Positions 33,390 through 43,899 of a stretch of DNA of 64,000 nt are shown one piece after another. A program made the translations under genes and the position numbers. The stretch's first letter is position 1; every line of letters begins with the position of its first letter. Source of the stretch: Heterohyrax brucei (lineage: Eukaryota; Chordata; Mammalia; Hyracoidea; Procaviidae); contig CM053144.1 of the NCBI GenBank assembly GCA_028571685.1, positions 99,106,171 to 99,170,170 on the forward strand. The letters are read 5' to 3'. The notes below the pieces were generated by a model. That model did no database searches and was not told the DNA's origin. It saw only the letters and a list, made by a program, of their open reading frames with translations.

Positions 33390-33410
33390 GGGGTCTGGGG
33401 TGGGGGAGGG
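33390..33410 (+). other. G-quadruplex motif in L1 3' UTR
   Basis: Four G runs (4, 4, 5 and 3 bases) separated by spacers of 3, 1 and 1 bases. This fits the G-rich polypurine tract known from L1 3' UTRs. Confidence 0.75.
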
Positions 33411-33657
33411 CAAGAGGGATGAATACAGGGATCACAGGATATTTTTAGGGCAGTGAAGCTACCCCATATGCTACTGTAATGGCAGACACATGACATTGTG
33501 CATTTGTCAAAATCAGTAAATCAGACAACAGTAACAGAGAATCCTAAGGTAACCTACAGACTTTAGTTAATAATAATGTGATCTATCAGTTTATCAACTG
33601 TAACAAATATGACGCATGGATTCAAGATATTGCTAATATGAGAAGCCTTTGCAGGAG

Positions 33658-34055
33658 TATTATGGATTGAATTGTACCCCCTAAGCTTCCTAATCCCTGG
33701 CACCTTGTTCAGAGAAATAGTTTTTCCTTTGTAGATGTTCAAGAGGTCATACTGGAGTAGGGTGGATCCTGATCCCTCTGAGTGAAGACTTACAAAAGAG
33801 GAGAACAGACACAAGACAGAGACACAAACAGAGGGAGGACAGACTCCATGTGATGACAGATGCAGCTCTGCATAGCAGCCACCAGAAGCCAGGACAAATG
33901 CATGGAGCAATTCTTTTCTCAGAACTCAAAAAGAATCAACATGGCCAATACCCTGATTTGGACTTCTAGCCGGCAGAAGGGAAACAATACATCTCTGTTT
34001 TTTATAGCTGTCCACTTACGGTATGTTGTCGTGGCAGCCCTGGGAGACTGCAACA
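33658..34055 (+). mobile_element. MLT1-like LTR inside L1 3' UTR
   Basis: tattatggattgaattgtac start, gaggtcatactggagtaggg, gagtagggtggatcctgatc, gatttggacttctagccggc, ending gggagactgcaaca. Flanked by aggag / agggg, a 5-bp TSD with one mismatch. Antisense frames of 115 and 60 codons here are not genes. Confidence 0.82.
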
Positions 34056-34174
34056 AGGGGTGGAGGGGGCAGATGGGAACTCTCCCTACTTTTACACAAT
34101 TTTCTATAAACCTAAAACTGCTCTAAAATACAAGCCTTATTTTTAAAAAGTGCACTGGCCAGAAATGATATGCC

Positions 34175-34345
34175 AAAGCCAAACCAAACCCTTTGTTGTC
34201 AAGTTGATTCTGACTCTGGACAGAGAGAAAATAGAACAGGACAGAGAAGAACTATTCCATAGGATTTCCGAAGAGAAGTGGCTAGTGGATTCAAACTGCT
34301 GACCTTTTGGTTAGAAGCTGAGCTCTGAAGTGCTGCACCCCCAAG
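34175..34345 (-). mobile_element. AfroSINE, minus strand, diverged
   Basis: accaaaccctttgttgtcaa tail, a short internal duplication around gacagagaga/gacagagaag, attcaaactgctgacctttt, then tggttagaagctgagctctg head. Confidence 0.85.
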
Positions 34346-34924
34346 GCACAGACCAAAACTACTTGAGTTGTGACCCCTAACAGTCCACTAGTTGGTTACT
34401 GGTCTCTAATGAAACAGTTGCAGAAAACAGCATTTAGAAACTTTCTTAGCAATTTGACACATTTCTTTTATTTGTGTTAAGCCTGATAATAAATAGATTG
34501 GGCTTGTATTTTATATATATTTTTATCTTCTCTTGATTTTTTTAGTAATGCATTTTCCTTGTGTTTTACAGAAATAGTCTGAGGCACAGTGGAAGAAAAA
34601 TAACTGGTTCTCCACCACAGTTTGAGGAACACTTGCATAGACCATGACAGAGCCAGAATTATTTCAAGAAACAGGTTTTAAAGTCCAAGAACCATCATAG
34701 CTTGATGAGTAAGATTTGGGGGGTGAAAAAAGATGTGGTGGCATCTGAGATTTTTTGAGCTCCTCGCTCATCCAGTGTTCAGGTCTTAGAAAAAAACTTC
34801 TGTGGGCTGTCAACTGATTAATTGTAGAAGCTTGGCTTAAACACCTGTCTTCTTTGGGTGACTTTCTGTTGCCAGACTTCCTTTAATCCCTCTCATCTTC
34901 TGATTTATCTTCTACAGACTCAAA
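34346..34924. other. No recognisable feature
   Basis: Unassigned sequence. Confidence 0.4.
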
Positions 34925-35270
34925 CCACAGTGCCCGATTCAGAGGAAGAACACGTGTATTTCATTTGGGGACACGAACTTGGACTACACATCCCAGCCAC
35001 CCTGCAGTTAGATCACATGACTGATGTCTAGCAGTGAAATGGAGCAGAAATGACAGATCCCATTTCTGGGACAAGCCTTTCAAGAAGCAGGTGTGCCCCT
35101 TCCATGCTCTAATTTCCCTTCTGCTGACTCAAGGCAGATGCTGACGATGAGGTCCTGAGGGAGACAGGGCAAAATGCGCCTGGGTCTCTGAATCATCTGC
35201 CAGCCGGGAACACTGGCCGTGGACTGTTAAGCAAGAAATAAGGTTCTGTTTTGTTTGAGCTATTTTATAC
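34925..35270 (+). mobile_element. Ancient LTR-like repeat
   Basis: cacatcccagccaccctgca, agcagtgaaatggagcagaa, tcaagaagcaggtgtgcccc, tggactgttaagcaagaaat, ggttctgttttgtttgagct follow the order of an old mammalian LTR ending in 'aataaa..tgtttgagccactg'. Family not assigned. Confidence 0.45.
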
Positions 35271-35309
35271 TTTTGAATCTATTTATTTCTACAACTTAAT
35301 TCACAATTC

Positions 35310-36194
35310 AAATACCATTTTTAAACTGCCACTAAGCTGATTCGGCCACGTATTTTACTTTTTAACACATCTGTGGGACACTCTTTTTGGCCAGCAGTCA
35401 TCCTCTTTGACAATGGCTTCAGATGAAATACATTTTGACAGAGATGCTGTGCCCCTGGGAAGCCATTTCTCTTGGCATGCCCTCAGCTCCTTGATACAGC
35501 TTGTGATGGCAAACTTGCGGGCATTCTATGGTTTTCCTGCTGATACTCAGATTCTTCCTTCTCAGCAGGCCTACTGTTCAGAGCACTGATGGTTTTACCT
35601 AATCTAAGAATCTTCCACTTCTCTTCCATCATCACTTTTGCCTTAGACTTTCCTGTCTTCCACTTCATCCTTAGTGAAGACAGTTGGACTCAACTGAGCT
35701 CCTGGAAGATATCAACCGTGTTTCTCCGCTCAGTTTTCTGCTCTGAACTGCTCAGCCTTCTGGATCATGCCATTGATAGCTTCCTTAATCCATATGGTCT
35801 TTTAGATCTTTTTGCCCACAGCAGACACACAGAAGATATTGTAGTCATCAGTGTTCCTGGCTGTTTCACCCTGAGGACCCATGTGATGTGCATGGGTTGC
35901 CAAATAGGTGGCTGTCTTTGGCCATTTACTCCCAGATTTGGCTGCAGAGAGCAAGTAGCAAGTATCTATGTCATTAAGGTCTGTGTCCAGTGCCTGTGGT
36001 GGAAACGGTGGAACTGCTCCTGATCAGAGCTTCTGAGGCTCTGCTCTTTTAGCAACCAAAGGAACAGATGTGACATCTAAGCAGAAAATCTTAACTGTAC
36101 TCATATTTCATCAGCAGTACAGCATCAGCTTCATCAGGGAGATGCTTGTGTACAGTTTCTGGCCCTTAAAGACATCTTACAGGGGTTCCTAAAC
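35310..36194 (-). pseudogene. HSPA8: HSP70 (HSPA8-like) processed pseudogene, 3' half
   Basis: Decayed, intronless retrocopy of a cytosolic HSP70 gene, read right to left. Conceptual translation in shifting frames gives a SLMKLMLY-like block (parent INPDEAV), then FCLDVTSVPL (parent LLLDVTPLSL, start of the substrate-binding domain), NIFCVSAVGK (parent GILNVSAVDK), MIQKAEQFRAEN (parent MVQEAEKYKAED), VEDRKV.GKSDD (parent VEDEKLQGKIND) and AEKEESEYQQE (parent AEKEEFEHQQK). The C-terminal glycine-rich region follows near 35470 and a EEVD-like end near 35400. Downstream, cttagtggcagttt resembles the HSPA8 3' UTR. Introns of the parent are absent across these joins. At least one internal deletion and many stops mean no product. 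5'-truncated near the end of the ATPase domain, and no clear poly-A tail remains. AEKEE favours HSPA8 over HSPA1 or HSPA5. The 144-codon plus frame at 35589-36023 is its antisense shadow. Confidence 0.8.
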
Positions 36195-36384
36195 AACTTA
36201 TATGTCCTATAATAATGAGACTATTGAAATGATCTTAAAAAAGAATATTTAGCCACATAGAAAAAGGTCAATGATAAATCTTTTAATGAACAAAAAGTAG
36301 GTTACAACAGCATGTTCAGTGTGATCCTATTTTTGTAAGAAAAAATATATTTTACTTCCTTCGGCAAATAAATATTCAGCCCCT

Positions 36385-36755
36385 CCTATCATGTGGTGCA
36401 GTGGTTAAGCACTCAACCACTAAGCAAAAGGTCTGTGGTTCAGAGATAGCAGCTGCTCTGCAGGGGAAAGATGTGGCAGTCACCTTTGCAAATATTTTTT
36501 TAAAAAAAGCCCACTGCTATCAAGTCAGGTCTGACTCATAGCGACCCTAGAGGTCAGAGTAGAACTGCCCCACCGAGTTTCTGATGAGCGCCTGGAGAAT
36601 TTGAACTGCTGACTTTTTGGTCACAGACATGCACCTAACCCACTACACCACCAGGGTTTCCTTGTAAACATTACAGCCCTAGAAACCTGATGAAGTAGTT
36701 CTAGTCTGCCTTAGAGGGTCTCTGTGAGTCAGAACTGACTCAGTAGCAGTGCTTT
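36385..36755 (+). mobile_element. AfroSINE long variant, split by another AfroSINE
   Basis: Left part 36385-36496 (atgtggtgcagtggttaagc, agcaaaaggtctgtggttca, then cacctttgcaaatatt). Right part 36662-36755 (ttgtaaacattacagcccta, gaagtagttctagtctgcct, gagtcagaactgactcagta). The join restores the 'aagatttacagcc' block seen at 29845-30022. Confidence 0.8.
36497..36661 (-). mobile_element. AfroSINE nested in AfroSINE, minus strand
   Basis: cccactgctatcaagtcagg tail, gccccaccgagtttctgatg, tttttggtcacagacatgca, ccactacaccaccagggttt head. Flanked by ttgcaaatatt (36486-36496) and ttgtaaacatt (36662-36672), an 11-bp TSD with two mismatches. Confidence 0.88.
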
Positions 36756-36854
36756 GTGGTGGACTTTTCAGATATTTACATTCATTTGTGTGTGTTTGTG
36801 TATATATGTATCACAGCATATTTTTATTCTCCTATTTCATGTTTTCCAGTTACC

Positions 36855-37020
36855 TACCAAAATACACTGCTCTTAAGTTGATCCCAACTCACAGTGACCC
36901 CATGGGGTTTCCAAGACAGAAGCTGACTGCCACATCTTTCTCTGGCAAAGCCACTGGTGGTTTCCAACTTTCAGCCTTTGTTTAGCAGTCAATTGCTTTA
37001 CGCATGGTGCCACCAGGGCT
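36855..37020 (-). mobile_element. AfroSINE, longer subfamily, minus strand
   Basis: accaaaatacactgctctta tail, gactgccacatctttctctg insert (shared with 52999-53175), aagccactggtggtttccaa, then tgccaccagggctttt head end. Confidence 0.83.
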
Positions 37021-39394
37021 TTTAATTCATCTACAATGAATATGCATTACTTTCTTAATAAAGCATCGCCATTAAAATGAAACATCTTGAATTATTAGAC
37101 AAAGATGACGTCACAGTAAGTGTGTATAAAATAAGCCAACATGACAAATCATTTTGGCCCTGTGTTGCCCAGTGACTCACCAAACATACCCTAAACTCCT
37201 GTGTTCTTTCTTTCTTTTATTTTCTTTTTTTCCCCCCTATTCCACTGTTAAAATGAACAGATGCATCTCACATCACATGGATCTTATGGAAACATGCCAA
37301 CCATTTTCTTAGCAACCAAACTCCTGTCTTCCGCACTGTGTGTGATTAACTAAAACAGCCTGTTGATGGCTTAAAATAAACCTGCCTTTTTCATTTAGCA
37401 TTTTATCAAATGAATGTAATTTCATTTGCTGATGAATTTAGTTCAGCTTCAAGGGAATTTTTCTTTCTTCATGGGGAGGCTGAAGAATCAGAACTGTCAT
37501 GCCAAAGAAAGAAAAGCAAGCCTAGGGAGAAAAAACAGTCTGATGTTTATCTGGGTAAAGTAAAAGACTATTTCTCAATTTCGCCCTACTCCCCTTTGTT
37601 TTCTATGGAGTGAAATGATGATTTAAATTTGAATTCTATTTCTGTTTTTACATTATGGTATTTAGGTTGGGAGATTTAAAGCATTATTTAATTTAAAGAA
37701 CTGCTGTGATGATTACTGTGGTTATATATGGGATTTTGTTTTTGTTTATTTCTATCACTTAAGTATGCCTTCACGTTAGACTCTTGTTACAAGGTATTAG
37801 GCCCTTTGTTGGGGTTCAGCAGTAAAGAGATTGAACAGCCTGTGATCCAGGAAGAAGGGGAGTGATGTACAATATCTGCAACGAGGTGAGTAATTTTTTC
37901 TTAGAGGAGGCGACTCGGCAACTTGGAATAACTCGCTGTTCCATTTGATGACTATAAGCTACACCTCTGTGTCTATACACATAGGGAGACATTTTATGTT
38001 CAAGGATTATAGGAATGCTGGCTAAATAAGGAAACCTCAAAGTCTCTTTAAAGACTAGCACTTTAAAAACAAAACCATCTATGCAGTTAATGCATTGTAT
38101 ATCTACAGAGTTATTAAAAGGAAGAGGGTTTGACTGAATATAATATAGTCTGAGCAGGTTCCCCATTATCCTTCATTTGTGTCCTCATTTGGGAATAGAC
38201 AGTGAAAGCCAGCACTAATGGTAAATTGCAACACTATTTAAATCTCCACTTTATTTCCCTCGGAGCAAATTCCTAAATATTAACCATCATCAAGCAATCA
38301 GGTTGACACTTAGCTGCATAGAATTTTACATTTTTTGTTGGGTAATAAAGACAGAAATATAAAACACATTCCTGATAAAACCACTCTGTCTAATTCCTGC
38401 TTTATTTGTATTTTGAGAAATAAATAATATTGGCATATTTTATTTAACATTAGAATATAAGCCATCTAAAATTGCTAGACATTTTACATTAAACATTGTA
38501 AAACAGCTGCTACCACATCCTAATATTCCCTTGTATAAGTCTGAATTCTTTGCTGTTTAAGCCAAATCCTGGCACTTTGGAAAACAGATTTAATTCTTTC
38601 AGGCCTCAAGGTTGTTTTGCAGAGAATTAATACATTTTCAAAACTGCCCAGTCTAGTTTCCAAGTTAAGAATATCTGATGCAAATGTATCACTCTGGCTG
38701 TGTACCGAAGGCTAAAGCTGCTGACAGGATTGCTTCTTATCTTTCGGGAAGCGTACACGACCAGCCCCCTCCCTTGGCTCCCATACCTGCCTCAGATACC
38801 TGCTTCCCAGAAAGACATGCTCCTGGGATGAGGCCATTCTCTTCAGCTGAAGTACTTCTGAAGGGACTGACAGCTAAGGGACAAGGGAAAAATGCAGACA
38901 GAATCCCTGAAACAATAATGGGCGCTACCTACAGGACCCACTGTTCATAGAGGTGGGTGCCTTACAGCTTGATGAACTACAATTCTAATTGGACTAAGGA
39001 AAACTGGGGAGGAATCCAGGAGACATTCCAAGGTCTGGCACCACAGCAACTACAACCAGCCTGTGCGGGCCTCTGAGTGCCTCATTTTCCTCCTTATATT
39101 CTCTCATTAAGTTTTCTCAGATGAAATAAAGGTTAAAGTTGACAAGCCCAGCCTGTCTGTAAAAGGGAGCCTGATTTTCAGCTTAGTCATTCCATCATAT
39201 TGTATTTTTTAAATAGAAAACTACAAAACTTTGCATGTGAGGGTGCTTTTTTGGTGTAGCTTCATCTTATACTTTATTCTAAAAGACCTTATTCTAAAAC
39301 ACCTAAAAGACCTAAAAGAAACTTTTTTGTTCTTACAGTAAAATCACATTTTAGTTATTAATCTCAATAAAAGCAGGAACAACATCAATAGCCA
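37021..39394. other. Low-repeat stretch, no gene found
   Basis: About 2.4 kb of AT-rich, single-copy-like sequence. A 116-codon minus frame (37816-38166) and a 90-codon plus frame (38678-38950) carry no domain I recognise. A CRE palindrome with a TATA-like motif lies at 37106-37131. Confidence 0.5.
37106..37131 (+). promoter_or_regulatory. Consensus CRE next to a TATA-like box
   Basis: tgacgtca at 37106-37113 is the full palindromic CREB/ATF site. tgtataaaataag follows at about 37120, a TATA-like box about ten bases downstream. No transcript or coding frame is attached to it, so function is unproven. Confidence 0.35.
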
Positions 39395-39535
39395 TTTCTT
39401 GAGAACATGATATAAGTTAGCAGCTGTGCTAAGTCCTACAGATGACTTAACTTGCTTAATTTTCACACTGATACTAAAGCCATATTCCAAATTTTACTAA
39501 TGCTGAATAGACTAAGAGAATGAGACCATATTACA
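39395..39535 (+). mobile_element. MIR SINE
   Basis: catttcttgagaacatgata, agcagctgtgctaagtccta, acttgcttaattttcacact, then actaagagaatgagaccat, in MIR order. Confidence 0.65.
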
Positions 39536-39811
39536 CCCACAGTGAAGAATAGATTAAATGTCTTAGCTAATTATCTGAAGATGTAGAAACCTCTCTGAGG
39601 TAGTGACCCATGCAATCTGTCTTGACAATGACTTCCTTGGTGTCCTGTCACTGGGAAGGTCCACCAAAAGGTGGTCTCACTGGGAAGTAAATACAGTCAG
39701 TGACCAAGCGTCCCTAATAATACTCTCCCTGCCTCCAGCTTCCCAACCTTCCAAAATCATTATGTCTTCACAACTAAGAAACATTACTAAGCTCAGGCTC
39801 TAACAGTTAAG

Positions 39812-40115
39812 GTTTGTTGTTATGTGCTATCTCATCAGTTCTGACTGACAGCAGTTTCACGCACAAGAAATACTGTCTGATCCTGCACCGCTGTCACAGT
39901 CATTGCTGTGTTTGAGCCCACTGTTGGCAGCCACTGCGTCAGTCCATCTCACTGAGGGCCTTTCTCTTTTTCGCTGCTGCTGTACTTGTCAAGCATGATG
40001 TCCTTCTCTAGGGACTGGTCCCTCCTGATAACATGTCCAAAGAATGTGAGACAAAATCTCATCATCCTCACTTCTAAGGAGCCTGCTGGCTGTACTTGTT
40101 CCAAGATCCCAGAAT
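39812..40115 (-). mobile_element. RTE LINE 3' end, minus strand
   Basis: tgttgttatgtgctatctca terminus, gagcccactgttggcagcca, cactgcgtcagtccatctca, tccttctctagggactggtc, ccaaagaatgtgagacaaaa, cacttctaaggagcctgctg. Same family as 22705-23310, 5'-truncated. Confidence 0.85.
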
Positions 40116-40159
40116 ACTGTATCTTTTTAGTGAGATGAGTCCTTCACAAATGGGAATTA

Positions 40160-40315
40160 CATAAAATCCATTGCCATCAAGTCGATTCCAAGTCAAAACA
40201 GTTCTATAGCACAGAGTAGAACTGCTCCATAGAGTTGGTAGATTTGAAATGCTGACCTTTTGGTTAGCAACTGTAGCACACCGTAGCTCTTTACCACTGC
40301 ATCACCAGAATTCCA
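40160..40315 (-). mobile_element. AfroSINE, minus strand
   Basis: aaaatccattgccatcaagt tail, gctccatagagttggtagat (small deletion in the body), ttggttagcaactgtagcac, gcatcaccagaattcc head. Confidence 0.88.
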
Positions 40316-40746
40316 CAATGCAATAAAAATACAACTCAACTACAATTTAACCTTTAAAAAAAAAAAATCCAAAACTTTAGGGGCAATTAAAATGTGCTGC
40401 TTAAGGAACTCCTGGAGTCTAATTTCCATTACAAAGATCAGAAACTAAAGTATAGGGTTTAGCAAGGATTATATTGGAAGTTGTCAGAATTATCTGGGAA
40501 TGGTCCTTTGTAGAATGAATAGAGGGACTAAATAAGAAATCTTTGACTTATGACTCTAGAATGTGAACTTACTGCTTTGCATATTGGTCATATCTTGAGA
40601 AAATGCTTCATTGTAGGTTTTGCTCCTTAAAGCTGGAGTAGATCTCCACTGAGAGTTCCTAGATGGTTTTCAATCTACAGTGTTATGGTTGTCTCAACCA
40701 AAAGGTTCTGATTGTTACTTGCACAGATAGATTTAAAAAAACAGCA
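40316..40746. other. No recognisable feature
   Basis: Unassigned sequence. Confidence 0.4.
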
Positions 40747-40890
40747 AGAAACTTGTTGCCATCGAGTCAATTCAAACTCACAGTGACCCTACAGGACACA
40801 GCAGAACTGCCCCATAATGTTTCCGAGGAGGAGCTGGTGGATTCAAATGCCAGCAGCCGAGCTCTTAACCACTCTGCCACCAAGACTCCA
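40747..40890 (-). mobile_element. AfroSINE, minus strand
   Basis: aacttgttgccatcgagtca tail, ccccataatgtttccgagga, gcagccgagctcttaaccac, tctgccaccaagactcc head. Confidence 0.88.
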
Positions 40891-41238
40891 GATAGGTACA
40901 CAGTAGAATGTAGAACATTTTCTTTATAAAACAAATGCTGCAATGAACATGAGTATGCATATGTCTATTCCTGTGATGGCTTTTATTTCCCTATGATATA
41001 TTATTCCTAGGTGTGGGATTGCTGGACTACATGATGTTTCTATTTCTAGCTTTTTAATGAGGCATCATATCATTTTTCATTGTGACTGTACAATTTCACA
41101 TTCCCACCAGCAGTGCATAAGAGTTCCAGTCTTCCCACAATCTCTTCAATATTGGTTATTTTCTGTTTTTTGTTTTTTAATTTATTAGTGTCAGTAATAT
41201 TGGGGTGAGATAGTATCTCATTGTATGTAGTTTTGGTT

Positions 41239-41276
41239 GCCAGCTAAGTACCGTCAAGTCGGATCTGACTCATGAG
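41239..41276 (-). mobile_element. Micro-insertion of an AfroSINE tail in L1
   Basis: About 38 bp containing ccgtcaagtcggatctgact, the AfroSINE tail, flanked by a perfect 12-bp direct repeat gtagttttggtt (41227-41238 and 41276-41287; the repeat shares one base with the insert edge). L1 sequence continues without it as tagttttggttagcatttct. An extremely 5'-truncated SINE insertion. Confidence 0.78.
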
Positions 41277-42186
41277 TAGTTTTGGTTAGCATTTCTCTAA
41301 TCACTGATGATCAAGAGCATTTCCTCAGGTGTCTGTTAAATGCCTGAAAGTCTTCTTTGCCCATTTTTTAAATTGGATTATTTGGCTTTTTGCTGTTGAG
41401 GTGTTGAAATATTTTAGAGATTAGATTCTTCCTAGTGTGTAGGTTCTCTTTTTTCTCTCTTTTGGTAAAGTCTTTTCATGAGTGTTTAATTTTTAGGAGT
41501 TCCGAGGTACCTAGTTTATCTTCTTGCATTTGGTCATTGTTAGTTATGAATTGTATTCTATTAATGACACATATGAGGGCTTTTAACATTGTAGTTATTT
41601 TTTCTTCCATGATCTTTATTGTTTTAGGTTTTATATTTAGATCTTTAATCAATTTTGAGTTATTTTGCATGATGTGAGGTATGATCCCTGTTTTTTTTTG
41701 GTTGTTGTTATACAGACATCCAGTTTTGTCAGTACCATTTATTTAAAACACTGTCTTTTCCCTATTTAATAGATTTTAGTCCTTTGTCATCAATCACCTG
41801 ACCATAGGTGAATGAATTTATATCTGGGATTTATATCTGGGTTCTTGATTCTTTTCCATTGGTCTATGTGTCTGTTGTAACACTACAGGCTGTTTTGACT
41901 ACTGTGGCTGTACAGTAGGTTCTGAGATCACATGGTATGAGGCCTTCTATTTTGTTCTTTTTCTTTAAAAATGCTTTTCTTATTGAAAGCCTCTTTCCTT
42001 TCTATATATAGTTGATGATCAATGTTTCCATCTCATCAAAGAATGCTGTTGGTGTTTGGACTAGGATTACATTATATCCGTAGATCATTTTGAGTAGGTT
42101 TGATCTTTTCACAATGTCAGGTCTTCCTATCCATGAGCATGGTATGTTTTTCCATTTATGTAAGTCTCCTTTAGTTTCTTGCAGTA

Positions 42187-42620
42187 GTGTTTTGTAGATT
42201 TCTTCATATAGGTCTTTTATGGCCCTTGTTAGATTTTATCTTTTTTGGAACTGTTATAAATGATACAGTTCTCCTGATTTCCTTATGGAAGATCTCCTTG
42301 TTGGTGTATAGAAATCCAGCCGATTTTTGGAAGTTGATCTTGTATCCTACTTACTTTGCTGAATCTTTAAATTAGTTCCAGTAATTTTCTTGTATAATCT
42401 TTGGAGTTTTCTATTATGGAATCGTATCATCTGTGAATAGAGATAGTTTTACTTCTTACTTTTCAATTTAGATGACCTTCATTTCTTTTTCTTGCCTTAT
42501 TGCTCTAGCTAGGACTTGCAGCACAATTTAAATAAAGGAGTGGTGATAAAGGGCAACCTTGTCTTGTTTCTGTTCTCAGTGGGAATGCTTTCAGCCTCTC
42601 CTCATTGAGTATGATATAAG
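42187..42620 (-). pseudogene. L1 ORF2 reverse transcriptase core relic
   Basis: Reverse complement translation gives ALYHHSF-like, [13 protein letters not shown] and LSLFTDDTIP. The L1 catalytic FADD motif reads FTDD at about 42423-42440, so both aspartates remain. Stops on either side mean it is inactive. Confidence 0.75.
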
Positions 42621-42636
42621 CTATTGGTTTTGAATA

Positions 42637-42788
42637 TAAAACCAAACCCATTGCTGTCCAGTCAATTTTCACTCACAGTGACCCTACAGGACACACTAGA
42701 ATTGTCCCACAGGATTTCCAAAATGTAGCTGGTAGATTTGAACTGTTGGCCTTTTAGTTAGCAGCCAAACTCTTAACCACTGTGCTAA
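42637..42788 (-). mobile_element. AfroSINE, minus strand, inside L1 ORF2
   Basis: aaaccaaacccattgctgtc tail, cccacaggatttccaaaatg, ttttagttagcagccaaact, cttaaccactgtgcta head. It splits L1 ORF2 between IDAEK (42754-42978 frame) and the FTDD region. Confidence 0.92.
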
Positions 42789-42789
42789 T

Positions 42790-43575
42790 GTCTTTTATTA
42801 TGGTGAGCAATGTTCCTTCAATTCTTATTTTATAAAGAGTATTTATCAAGAGCAGGTGTTGGACTTCACCAAACACTTTTTCTGCATCAATTGAGATGAT
42901 CATGTGATGTTTTTCTTTTGTTCTGTTTATGTGGTCGATAATATTGATTGGTTTTCTAATGTGGAACCATCCTTGCATATCTGGTATGACTCCCAGTTGG
43001 TCATGATGTATTATTTTTTTGATATGATGCTAAATTCTATTGGCTAGGGTTTTCCTGAGAATTTTTGCATCTATATTTATGAGAGACACTGGTCTGTAAT
43101 TTTCTTTTTTCTGATATCTTTGCTTTGTCATCATAGTTATGCTACCTTCATAGAATTGATTTGGAAGTACTCCTTCCTTTTATAACCTCTGAAATAGCTT
43201 AACTAGTAAGTACTCACGTGAGTTCTCTGAATGCTTGGTAAAACTCTCTAGTGAAACTGTCTGGACAAGGACTTTTTTGCTGGGAATTATTTTTATTATC
43301 CCATCAATCTCTTCTCTTGTTATGGGTCTCTTCATATCTTTTATCTCAGCCTGTGTTAGTTTTTGTAGGTGGTGTGTTTCTAGAAAGTTGTCCATTTCCT
43401 CTAGGTTCTCAACCTTGTTGGAGTATAATTTTTTATAGTATTCAGTTATGATGTTTTTTATTTCAAATGAGTCTGCTGTTATATCCCCCAACTCATTTCT
43501 TATTTTTGCTATTTGCTTCCTCTCCTGATTTTGTGAGTTTGGCAATGCCTTGTTGATATTTTTACACATAACCAA
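42790..43575 (-). pseudogene. L1 ORF2 N-proximal RT relic
   Basis: Minus frames at 42754-42978 ([20 protein letters not shown] motif and [10 protein letters not shown], reverse-transcriptase block A) and 43180-43575 (EYYKKLYSNKVENLEEMDNF then RPITREEIDGII). These are classic L1 ORF2 blocks in the right order, interrupted by frameshifts. The endonuclease domain that should precede them is absent. Confidence 0.85.
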
Positions 43576-43899
43576 CTTTTAGTCTTATCAATTTATTATG
43601 CTGTTTGTCTGTTCTCATTTATTTCCACTGTAATGTTTATTATACCCTTTCTTCTCGTGGTTGTAGGCTTCTTTTCCTGTTGTCTTTCCATTTGTTCATG
43701 TTGTAAGGTTAATATTTTCATTTTGGCCCATTCTTTTGTTTGATGTGAGCTTTATTTCTATAAATTGACCTCTGAGCACTGACTTTAATGTGTTTGGTTT
43801 GTTATGAATTCCCTTAATTTCTGTTTATCTGGAAACAATCTAATTTAGCCATTGTATTTGAAAGAGTTTTGAAGGAAGTATTATTCTTATTTGCAGTTT

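Larger units (their letters stand above)
32455..34150 (+). mobile_element. L1 3' portion (ORF2 end and 3' UTR), with insertions
   Basis: Plus-strand, 5'-truncated L1. From left: agaaaatatttgtaaaatat, cccaattacaaaatgggcaa, atgaaataccactatgtatc, tgctgatgggaatacaaaac, ctcctaggtatttaccccaa, aatgaggttaacaaac-type 3' UTR, ending cctaaaactgctctaaaata. It holds a small AfroSINE fragment (32605-32640), an AfroSINE (32651-32815) and an MLT1-like LTR (33658-34055). The 71-codon frame at 32917-33132 is ORF2 C-terminal debris. Confidence 0.88.

Noticed and set aside
35589..36023. A 144-codon plus-strand frame, among the longest in the window
   Set aside because: It is antisense to the HSP70 pseudogene and needs no separate explanation.
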